Origin: Clostridiales bacterium
GTDB taxonomy: Bacteria; Bacillota; Clostridia; Lachnospirales; Lachnospiraceae
Length of the DNA stretch: 64,000 nt
Assembly: GCA_018365455.1 (NCBI GenBank)
Contig: JAGZJZ010000004.1
Coordinates: 1 to 64,000, forward strand
Direction of reading: 5' to 3'
A program made the position numbers and the translations under genes. The notes under the pieces were generated by a model that searched no databases, had not been told where the DNA came from, and worked only from the letters and a program-made list of their open reading frames with translations. Shown here in pieces: positions 57,241 through 64,000 of the stretch; position 1 is the stretch's first letter, and every line of letters begins with the position of its first letter.

Positions 57241-59619
57241 ATGAATAGACAAAAAAGAATCGTTATTGCGGTTTTGTTAATGATGATATTAACTGTTCTG
57301 AGTGGATGTAACCAACAGAAAAATACACCGGAAAAAGGGGGCGGACAGCCGGTAAACACAAGCCTGGAGACAACAGGTAACCAATCCCTGGGAAGATATG
57401 TAGAACAGGATCTAAGTTTACCGGAAGCAGAAATAGGCACATTAGTCAAGGCACTTTCGGACAAAACACTCCGGGCATTTACTCCAAAGGGAATTTTCCA
57501 TTCCCGGGATGGCGGTGATACGTGGACTGCCTGGGAGAAACAGCCCCAGGAGCTGACGGAAGATATGCAGGCCCCCGGGGATGGGGACGCTGCATCAGGG
57601 AACTTATTATCGTTTGCAGAGGAGCTTGGGGGAATTGTGCCCATGGCAGCCGGGTATGACGGCAGTATATTTTACAGGATGAACAGGGGTGCGGGTAAAA
57701 TTTATAAATATATGGATAAGGGCGGAACGGTAAAGGAAGTAAAGCTGTCTCTATCCGGAGAAAATAATGAAATTACATCAGCTGAGTTTACTGAAGAAGG
57801 GGAATTAATATGCGGTGATCAGGCAGGAAATATATATCAGATTAACTGTGGTTCTGGAGAAGTCGCATATACTTATCATATGGCTTCCAACGATAATAGT
57901 ATGTCGTATCCCACGCTGATTCCTATAGACGGCAAGCTTTTTGTGGCTTACAGCAGGTTCAATGACAAGTGGGAAACGGAAGGTGTAAACGTGGATACGT
58001 ATGATCTTACATCACATAAACTGGAAGAGAAGAACCAGGTGTTACATGAGTTTTTTGCCGGTAAGGAAAAGATGGCGAATCAAATAAACATGCCCATATT
58101 TATGACAGACCCTGCCAATAAAAATATTTATATTGGGGATAATACCGGCGTCTATAAATATACCCTTGGCAGTTCCGTAGTAGAAAAAATATTTAACGGG
58201 GCATTGGGAAAAATGTATAATCCAGCGGCTTCTCTGGCAGGTGGAACGGTTCTGGAAGAGGACGCATTTATATTAAATTACAATGTTGGATATGATTTAT
58301 GCATGGTTCGCTACCAATATGATCCAAATGTGCCGGCAGTACCGGAAAAGGAACTTACCATCTATTCCTTGTATGATAATATCCTTATCCGCCAGGCGGT
58401 TACGATATTCCAGAAAAACAATCCGGATGTATTTGTGAATTTTGAAATAGGGCTTACCGGGGAAGATGCCGTAACCGTAACCGATGCCGTAAAAACTCTG
58501 AATACCAATATTATGTCGGGTCAGGGACCGGATATACTGCTTTTAAACGGAATGCCGGCAGATTCCTATATGGAAAAAGGATTATTAATGGATATCAGTG
58601 ATGTGATAGCGGAAGTTGCTGATACAGACGGCATTTTTGAAAACATAGCTGCTTCTTATAAAAAAGAAGATCAAATTCTGGCAGTACCCATGCGGTTTTC
58701 TGTTCCAGTGGCAACGGGTAAAACAGAACTGGTATCCCGGTATCAGGATTTAGAATCCCTGGCAGGGGTGGCGCAACAAATGAGAACGGAGAACCCGGAC
58801 GCAAAGAGTGTCATCGGAAGTATGCCGGCGGATGTCTTAATCAGATTATTTCTGGTAAATGCAGCGCCATTCTGGATTGCAGAGGACGGGACGCTGGATG
58901 AAACCAGTCTGACAGGGTTTTATACTTCCCTGAAAAAGATCCAGGATGCCCAGCTGGGAGCAGCGGGACAGACGGAAACAGGTGAAATACAAGGAGAATT
59001 GCAGGGAGAAGACCAGCCGGAAGGGGAAGCTCTGGATGTGGCAAGTTTCATGACCACCAGCACTTACCAGTTGGGTATCATGGGATTTGAAAATACCCGC
59101 ATCGGTATTTCCAATGCGGCGAATGCAGAAGATTTATGCTGGATATTGTCCATGGTCAGCAAACTGGGGGACGCAGAATATAAAACGGTGCCCGGAGGTG
59201 TCTATATTCCGATAGATCCACTGGCAATCAGTTCCAAAAGTGAAGACGCAGAGCTGGCAAAACGTTTTATGACAATGATGCTCCAGTCAGATATTCAGTC
59301 CGTCCAAGTATCCGGATATCCGGTTAATAAAAAGGTATTTGACAGTAATATGGAAAAGCCGGCGGACTTCAGGGACAGTTATGATCTGGTAGACGATAGG
59401 GGAGAAGGCGCTTTTCATCTGGAACGGATATGGCCGTCAAAAAGCGACGCAGATCAATTTAAGCAGAAAATCGCAGGATTAAATACGCCGGCTCTGCTGG
59501 ATGATATGATTAACAGGACCGTGATGGAAGAAGGGAAAAAGTGTCTGGGTTCCCAGGAAACAGTAGAAGAGGCGGTAAAAAATGTGATGAAAAAGATCAG
59601 TATCTATCTGGCTGAGTAA
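57241..59619 (+). CDS. Lipoprotein with propeller-like N-terminus and solute-binding C-terminus
   Basis: 792 residues from ATG 57241 (GGAAAGG upstream). Lipobox LSGC near residue 23. Residues ~75-360 look like a beta-propeller, with one clear Asp-box SRDGGDTW. From residue ~375 (KELTIYSLYDNILIRQAVTI) it has the fold pattern of a family 1 extracellular solute-binding protein (GQGPDILLLNGMPADSYMEK, FMTMMLQSD). No permease or ATPase gene is nearby; instead it is divergent from a two-component system. It may capture a ligand and present it to the kinase, or bind a surface polymer. The solute-binding part is well supported, the propeller less so. Confidence 0.78.
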   Translation: MNRQKRIVIAVLLMMILTVLSGCNQQKNTPEKGGGQPVNTSLETTGNQSLGRYVEQDLSLPEAEIGTLVKALSDKTLRAFTPKGIFHSRDGGDTWTAWEKQPQELTEDMQAPGDGDAASGNLLSFAEELGGIVPMAAGYDGSIFYRMNRGAGKIYKYMDKGGTVKEVKLSLSGENNEITSAEFTEEGELICGDQAGNIYQINCGSGEVAYTYHMASNDNSMSYPTLIPIDGKLFVAYSRFNDKWETEGVNVDTYDLTSHKLEEKNQVLHEFFAGKEKMANQINMPIFMTDPANKNIYIGDNTGVYKYTLGSSVVEKIFNGALGKMYNPAASLAGGTVLEEDAFILNYNVGYDLCMVRYQYDPNVPAVPEKELTIYSLYDNILIRQAVTIFQKNNPDVFVNFEIGLTGEDAVTVTDAVKTLNTNIMSGQGPDILLLNGMPADSYMEKGLLMDISDVIAEVADTDGIFENIAASYKKEDQILAVPMRFSVPVATGKTELVSRYQDLESLAGVAQQMRTENPDAKSVIGSMPADVLIRLFLVNAAPFWIAEDGTLDETSLTGFYTSLKKIQDAQLGAAGQTETGEIQGELQGEDQPEGEALDVASFMTTSTYQLGIMGFENTRIGISNAANAEDLCWILSMVSKLGDAEYKTVPGGVYIPIDPLAISSKSEDAELAKRFMTMMLQSDIQSVQVSGYPVNKKVFDSNMEKPADFRDSYDLVDDRGEGAFHLERIWPSKSDADQFKQKIAGLNTPALLDDMINRTVMEEGKKCLGSQETVEEAVKNVMKKISIYLAE

Positions 59620-59720
59620 CAGAGGAGTATTGTTGATAAAATCAGAAATTGAAAATATTGGAAGTAAGTTATTACAGATGGACAGATTGAAACCTTCAAT
59701 CAACAGGCTTTTAAAGCAAT

Positions 59721-59806
59721 AAAAAAAGCAAGCCCCGAAAGCCTGCAAACCCATCTTTCCCCATAAAATGAGGAGTGCCCCGGCGTCTGGTACACCGAGG
59801 CTATTA
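59721..59806 (-). ncRNA. Candidate small RNA on the minus strand
   Basis: Three successive hairpins pair better on the minus strand than on the plus strand because they use G-U pairs: 59777-59801 (9-bp stem, 7-nt loop), 59759-59773 (6-bp stem, TTT loop) and 59728-59746 (6-bp stem) followed by seven T on the minus strand, a terminator. The 5' end is estimated; no strong promoter is seen and I recognise no riboswitch class. It is separated from the rpsA-like gene by another terminator, so it would be its own transcript. No coding frame of note lies here. Confidence 0.5.
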
Positions 59807-59944
59807 TGAAAAAATTTATCTATATGTGTAATGAAAACATTACGCTATAAACCGGAAGTTATCTCTTTTGGAGATGTTTAAAGTATAACAATGAATTGTG
59901 AACGAAGTATGAACACTACGTGAATTTATTGTAAAAAATAACGA

Positions 59945-59971
59945 AAAACAGGTTCTTGAAGAACCTGTTTT
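59945..59971 (-). terminator. Terminator of the S1-domain gene
   Basis: AAAACAGGTTC pairs with GAACCTGTTTT (12-bp stem with one inner pair, 3-nt loop). On the minus strand it is followed by TTTTTCGTTATTTTTT. Confidence 0.85.
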
Positions 59972-60041
59972 AGTGAATTACGACAAATCACCGCGTTAAA
60001 TTGATGTAATATAAAAGTCAAAATGACAGATAGTTTGCCGA

Positions 60042-61022
60042 TTATAATTTAATTTTAGCGAAAAGAGATCCCAGATTAGTAGAAACACTTTCTGTTTCAG
60101 GAAGGTCGAAGGTTTCTTCTGTCACTTCTTCTGCGGCAACATCGTTCAATGCTTTCATGCTAAGGCTGAGTTTTCCATCTTTAATATTAATCACTTTAAC
60201 CTTTACCTGATCGCCAACAGCAAGAACCGCTGCAGGAGTTTTAATTCTTTTTTCACAGATTTGTGAAATATGTACAAGTCCGGACAGTCCGTTGCCAATA
60301 TTGATAAATGCACCGTAAGGCTGAATGGATTCAACGGTGCCTTCCGTTACAAGCCCAACTTCTACATTGGATACTTTTGCTTTTCTGTCTTCATTTGCTT
60401 TTTCTCTTAAGATTTCTCTTGCAGATAATACCAGCTTATTATCTTCTTCGTCAACATTAATAACACGAACCTGGATTTCCTGTCCCAGCCATTCGTTTAA
60501 ATCTTCCACATAATTTAAAGAAAGCTTGGAAGCGGGAATAAATCCGCGGATACCTTCTACATATGCAATGACACCGGCATTGACAACGCCGCCGATTTTT
60601 ACGGTCAGGTTAGTCTGATTGTCTTTCAGTTCTTTTAATTTATCCCACGCCAGCACTTCATTTGCATCCTTGCTGGAGAGCATGATCTGTCCCTGTCCGC
60701 CGTCTCTTCTGACAACAGTTGCGGAGATTTCATCACCAATATGAACAGATTCCTTAAGACAGCAGTTCGGGTCTGCACTGTAATCTTCCAGTCGGATCAC
60801 TCCTTCGGTATAATACTTAAGGTCCAATGTGATCTCGGTTTCTGTAACCCCGATTACAGTACCGGTCAGGATATCGCCTTCGTGAATTTGTTTCAGAGAA
60901 GCGGTTAACTCTTTTTCGTAATCAGCCATGCTTTCTGTAACAGTCTCAACTTCAGCAGCTTCGGTGATGGTTTCAGCAGTTTCTGGTGTAGCAGTTGTTT
61001 CGTTTAAAATTTCTTCTGACAT
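60042..61022 (-). CDS. rpsA: S1 RNA-binding domain protein, ribosomal protein S1-like
   Basis: 326 residues from the ATG at 61022 (AAGGAGG upstream on the minus strand). Acidic Glu/Thr-rich N-terminus (residues 1-45), then three S1 domains: ~48-118 (GDILTGTVIGVTETEITLDL), ~133-205 (GGVVNAGVIAYVEGIRGFIP) and ~220-288 (GTVESIQPYGAFINIGNG...LVHISQI). Shorter than the six-domain S1 of E. coli, as is usual in Firmicutes. It likely binds mRNA and assists initiation on the ribosome. Whether it is the main S1 or a paralogue cannot be decided here. Confidence 0.88.
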   Translation of the reverse strand: MSEEILNETTATPETAETITEAAEVETVTESMADYEKELTASLKQIHEGDILTGTVIGVTETEITLDLKYYTEGVIRLEDYSADPNCCLKESVHIGDEISATVVRRDGGQGQIMLSSKDANEVLAWDKLKELKDNQTNLTVKIGGVVNAGVIAYVEGIRGFIPASKLSLNYVEDLNEWLGQEIQVRVINVDEEDNKLVLSAREILREKANEDRKAKVSNVEVGLVTEGTVESIQPYGAFINIGNGLSGLVHISQICEKRIKTPAAVLAVGDQVKVKVINIKDGKLSLSMKALNDVAAEEVTEETFDLPETESVSTNLGSLFAKIKL

Positions 61023-61057
61023 ATGATCCTCCTTATTTCCCACTATAGAATGATAAA

Positions 61058-61086
61058 ACTATAACATTTTTGCATAAAAAAATCAA
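61058..61086 (-). promoter_or_regulatory. Promoter of the S1-domain gene
   Basis: Read on the minus strand: TTGATT (61086-61081), 17-bp spacer, TATAGT (61063-61058), start near 61051, about 30 bp before the ATG. Confidence 0.75.
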
Positions 61087-61126
61087 CAGAAATGCCTTAA
61101 AATGGGCAGAATAGGCAATACAGTGT

Positions 61127-61155
61127 TTGAAAAGCAAAAAAAAGTATGATATGAT
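61127..61155 (+). promoter_or_regulatory. Promoter of the pyrophosphatase gene
   Basis: TTGAAA (61127-61132), 17-bp spacer, TATGAT (61150-61155). The start near 61162 leaves a leader of roughly 175-210 nt. The leader has an 8-bp inverted repeat TTCATGCA/TGCATGAA at about 61218-61263, but I recognise no regulator in it. Confidence 0.65.
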
Positions 61156-61369
61156 GAAAGTCGGATAACAGCTGGAATTTCGTTAAAAATAGTAAGTGAA
61201 ACAGATTGTAAAGGAATTCATGCACAGCTGCCTGAAAACAATTTAAAACATGCATGAAGATGCATAGAATTGGGGTCAATGGTGCATTGATACAACATTA
61301 GGATATGAAAAGTTTATTAAAATGAGGTATTGAGAATTGAGTACATTAATCGGAAAGGAAAACGATGAG

Positions 61370-63022
61370 ATGCAGGATACAATGAAGAAAAAAGTATATA
61401 TCATCGGTCACAAGAACCCGGATACAGATTCTATCTGCTCTGCAATCGCTTACGCAGATGTAAAGAATAAAATAGGTGATGCTATCTATGTTCCCAAAAG
61501 AGCAGGACAGATCAGCGAGGAAACACAGTTTGTATTAGACCGCTTTGGAATGAAGCCGCCAGGTTACGTCCCAAATGTGGGAACCAGAGTGAAAGATATG
61601 GATATCCGCAGGATACCCGGTGTCAGCCACAGCATTTCACTGAAAAAGGCGTGGACGCTGATGAAAGATGAAAATGTAAATACGCTGCCCATTACAAAGG
61701 ACAACAATATTCTGGAGGGTTTAATCACCATCAGTGATATTGCACAGTCTTATATGGATATATTGGATAATGAAATTCTGTCTACCGCCAGAACTCAATA
61801 CAGCAACATTCTGGAGACGCTGGAAGGTAATATGGTGGTAGGAAATGAACATGCTTATTTTGTAAAAGGCAAAGTGGTTGTAGCGGCTGCCAATCCCGAT
61901 CTGATGGAAAACTATATCGGAGAGGATGACCTGGTCATTTTGGGTAACCGGTATGAATCCCAGCTGTGTGCAATTGAAATGAATGCCAGCTGCATCATTG
62001 TCTGTGAGGGAGCCCCGGTATCCAGGACGATTCAGCATCTGGCTCATGAAAAGGCCTGCTCGATTATCAGCACGCCCCATGACACCTATACAGTAGCCAG
62101 ACTGATCAATCAGAGTATGCCTGTAAAATTTTTCATGAAGAAAAATGGACTTTTGACCTTCGAACTGGATGATTTTACCGATAGTATTAAGGATACCATG
62201 GCAAAAAAGAGATACCGTGATTTCCCGGTGCTGGATAAGCACGGCTCCTATGTGGGGATGATTTCCAGGCGGAATCTGCTGGGCATGAAACGCAACAGAT
62301 TGATTCTGGTGGATCATAATGAAGCTTCCCAGGCGGTAGATAACATTGAAAGCGCAGAGATTCTGGAGATAATTGATCATCACAGACTGGGTTCGTTGGA
62401 GACGATGGCACCTGTATTCTTCCGAAACCAGCCGGTTGGCTGTACGGCGACCATTATTTATCAAATCTATCAGGAAAAGGGAATTGAGATTCCTTCTAAT
62501 ATAGCAGGACTTTTGTGTTCTGCAATTATTTCAGATACTTTGATGTTCCGTTCCCCCACCTGTACGGCAGTGGACCGGGATGCGGCACAGAGGCTGGCAC
62601 AGATTGCGGGAATTGAAATCGAAGCGTATGCATCTGAAATGTTTGCAGCAGGAAGTAATCTGAAGAAAAAGTCTCCGGAAGAAATTTTCTATCAGGATTT
62701 TAAGAAATTTGAACTTAACCAGGCGAATTTCGGAGTTGGACAGATTAATTCCATGAATGCATCTGAGTTAAAGGATATAAAAGGCAGATTAATCCCGTAT
62801 TTGGAAAAAGCCCTGGGGCAGCATGGAGAGACAATGCTGTTTTTCATGCTTACAGATATCATGAATGAGTCTACAGAGCTGCTATGCTTTGGCGGAGATT
62901 CGGAGGAACTGGTAAGAGAGGCATTTCACCAGCAGCCCGAGGATCATTCCGTATATCTTCCCGGCATAGTCTCCAGAAAGAAACAGCTGATTCCTGCATT
63001 TATGAATGCATTGCAGCAGTAA
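61370..63022 (+). CDS. ppaC: Manganese-dependent inorganic pyrophosphatase with CBS/DRTGG domains
   Basis: 550 residues from ATG 61370 (AAAGGA ten bases upstream; TTG 61337 with GAGGT is an alternative, and ATG 61382 is where the family normally begins, MKKKVYIIGHKNPDTDS). DHH-type catalytic motifs GHKNPDTDS, DHNEASQ and IIDHHRLG, with a C-terminal DHHA2 domain. Between the first two motifs lie two CBS domains split by a DRTGG domain (residues ~65-305), which in this family bind AMP/ADP or diadenosine phosphates and regulate activity. It hydrolyses pyrophosphate in the cytoplasm. Confidence 0.93.
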   Translation: MQDTMKKKVYIIGHKNPDTDSICSAIAYADVKNKIGDAIYVPKRAGQISEETQFVLDRFGMKPPGYVPNVGTRVKDMDIRRIPGVSHSISLKKAWTLMKDENVNTLPITKDNNILEGLITISDIAQSYMDILDNEILSTARTQYSNILETLEGNMVVGNEHAYFVKGKVVVAAANPDLMENYIGEDDLVILGNRYESQLCAIEMNASCIIVCEGAPVSRTIQHLAHEKACSIISTPHDTYTVARLINQSMPVKFFMKKNGLLTFELDDFTDSIKDTMAKKRYRDFPVLDKHGSYVGMISRRNLLGMKRNRLILVDHNEASQAVDNIESAEILEIIDHHRLGSLETMAPVFFRNQPVGCTATIIYQIYQEKGIEIPSNIAGLLCSAIISDTLMFRSPTCTAVDRDAAQRLAQIAGIEIEAYASEMFAAGSNLKKKSPEEIFYQDFKKFELNQANFGVGQINSMNASELKDIKGRLIPYLEKALGQHGETMLFFMLTDIMNESTELLCFGGDSEELVREAFHQQPEDHSVYLPGIVSRKKQLIPAFMNALQQ

Positions 63023-63074
63023 AACGGATAAAAGATAAGATAAAATCATAAATAAAAGATAAGGAGGATATGCT

Positions 63075-63653
63075 ATGGGTAAACAAACCTGGAAGGCAGG
63101 AAATATGATATATCCGCTGCCGGCAGTCATGGTCAGCTGTGCAAGGGAGGGTGAAAAACCGAATATTATTACAGTGGCATGGACGGGTACAGTATGTACG
63201 AATCCTCCTATGGTTTATATATCGGTGAAACCGGAGCGGTATTCTTACGATATCATCTGGGAAACGGGTGAATTTGTGATTAACCTCACTACCCGAAAAC
63301 TGGCGAAAGCAACCGACTTCTGTGGTGTCCGTTCCGGCAGGGACGTAGATAAATTTCAGGAAATGCATCTGACGCCTGAGGCAGCAGAGCAGATCAAAGT
63401 CCCTATGATTGGGGAGTGTCCGGTGAATATTGAATGCCGGGTAAAAGAAATTAATAAACTGGGGTCACATCACATGTTTCTTGCGGATGTACTTGCAGTA
63501 CACGTAGATGAGGCTTATATGAATGAAAACGGTAAATTTGAACTGAATAAAACCGGTTTGCTGGCGTATTCCCATGGAGAATATCTGGGATTGGGTGAGC
63601 ATTTGGGGACATTTGGCTATTCCGTAAAGAAGAAAAAGAAAAAACGAAGATAA
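63075..63653 (+). CDS. Flavin reductase-like FMN-binding protein
   Basis: 192 residues. Split-barrel flavin reductase fold: ITVAWTGTVCTNPPMVYISV, PERYSYDIIWETGEFVINL and GSHHMFLADVLAVHVDE are typical of the flavoredoxin/NADH:FMN oxidoreductase family. It probably binds FMN and moves electrons to an unknown partner. The protein ends in an unusual basic tail, KKKKKKRR. AAGGAGG precedes the ATG, and it lies 52 bp after the pyrophosphatase gene. Confidence 0.88.
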   Translation: MGKQTWKAGNMIYPLPAVMVSCAREGEKPNIITVAWTGTVCTNPPMVYISVKPERYSYDIIWETGEFVINLTTRKLAKATDFCGVRSGRDVDKFQEMHLTPEAAEQIKVPMIGECPVNIECRVKEINKLGSHHMFLADVLAVHVDEAYMNENGKFELNKTGLLAYSHGEYLGLGEHLGTFGYSVKKKKKKRR

Positions 63654-63848
63654 CAATGTTATAAAATATAAATTCTCCACATAAGTGTCCTAAATTGTGC
63701 ATTTTCATCTAGGGATCCATCGGCTATAATGAACTACACAATTCAAGTTAAAGGAGAAACAAACATAAAACATGTTCTAAATGTGACACACTGTTGTCTC
63801 ATTACCTGTGATATGATATTTTAAAATAATGAAAGGAGTTATTTTATA

Positions 63849-64000
63849 ATGTCTAAAGCAGTCTTTTATTGTTCTTTTAAGCTTAAAAAAGGAGCCTCTG
63901 TGCCGGATTTTCTACTGGCAGCAGAAAAATTAAATAATGAGTACATTTCAAAACAGGAGGGGTATATCTCCTGGAAACAACTTAGAGATGATGATACCTG
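63849..64000 (+). CDS. Partial gene of unknown function, cut by window end
   Basis: Starts at ATG 63849 with AAAGGAG upstream and runs open to the window edge (50 codons visible: MSKAVFYCSFKLKKGASVPD...). The start of a small cytoplasmic protein, possibly a dimeric alpha/beta-barrel type, but the fragment is too short for a family call. A TATAAT-like box at about 63724-63729 may belong to its promoter. Confidence 0.65.
   Translation, partial: MSKAVFYCSFKLKKGASVPDFLLAAEKLNNEYISKQEGYISWKQLRDDDT

Noticed and set aside
59640..59720. Start of another gene after the binding-protein lipoprotein (TTG 59635 onward, about 28 codons)
   Set aside because: Stops after a short stretch, no recognisable domain; at most a small gene remnant.

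Overview
The window reads as a chromosome segment of a Gram-positive anaerobe of the Lachnospiraceae (class Clostridia). The basis is the protein families (DUF5695/FIVAR/LRR_5 surface proteins, a DUF5702/DUF6382-type tad pilus operon, NiaR, a CBS/DHH pyrophosphatase), strong AGGAGG ribosome-binding sites, consensus TTGACA/TATAAT promoters, many lipoproteins with lipoboxes and no outer-membrane genes. I see no tRNA, rRNA, CRISPR array, transposase or phage gene. This assignment is inference from protein resemblance, not from a marker gene.

Layout. (1) 1-2370: an AraC-type regulator, then a roughly 715-nt stretch without a gene that has its own promoter, several long-range complementary helices and a strong terminator. 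It looks like a large ornate non-coding RNA and is the best novelty candidate here. (2) 2400-5160: a protein with TPR-like repeats, a long acidic region and a degenerate AAA-type P-loop domain. (3) 5298-9420: a TetR regulator with a palindromic operator in its own promoter, a GH13 amylase-like enzyme and the glycogen branching enzyme GlgB. (4) 9674-26046: an arabinoside-utilisation locus with a LacI regulator, a GH127 beta-L-arabinofuranosidase, a sugar ABC binding protein and two permeases, and a GH51 alpha-L-arabinofuranosidase. The GH51 frame has no stop codon and runs straight into a secreted 2665-residue multidomain protein that has its own RBS, ATG and signal peptide. (5) 26137-36787: a complete tad/Flp (type IVc) pilus operon behind a perfect consensus promoter, including a 55-residue pilin, two prepilin peptidases and an FHA protein.

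(6) 36920-45400: housekeeping and small loci: MTA/SAH nucleosidase, a membrane protein, glucose-6-phosphate isomerase, a D-2-hydroxyacid dehydrogenase, a class A beta-lactamase-like serine hydrolase, and NiaR next to an EIIC-like membrane protein whose promoter contains a GACAGCTGTC palindrome (a candidate NAD-precursor transporter). (7) 45494-54046: a corrinoid adenosyltransferase, then two very large secreted glycosidases (a GH98-like protein with a 48-bp repeat array and a GH36-like alpha-galactosidase) that share an accessory domain and probably act on the same galactose-containing glycan. (8) 54077-64000: a cyclophilin lipoprotein, a histidine kinase/response regulator pair divergent from an unusual binding-protein lipoprotein with a propeller-like N-terminus, a candidate small RNA on the minus strand, an S1-domain protein, a CBS-regulated Mn-dependent pyrophosphatase, a flavin reductase and a gene cut by the window edge.

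The main themes are capture and breakdown of plant and possibly host glycans at the cell surface, intracellular glycogen/maltodextrin metabolism, and surface attachment by Flp pili.
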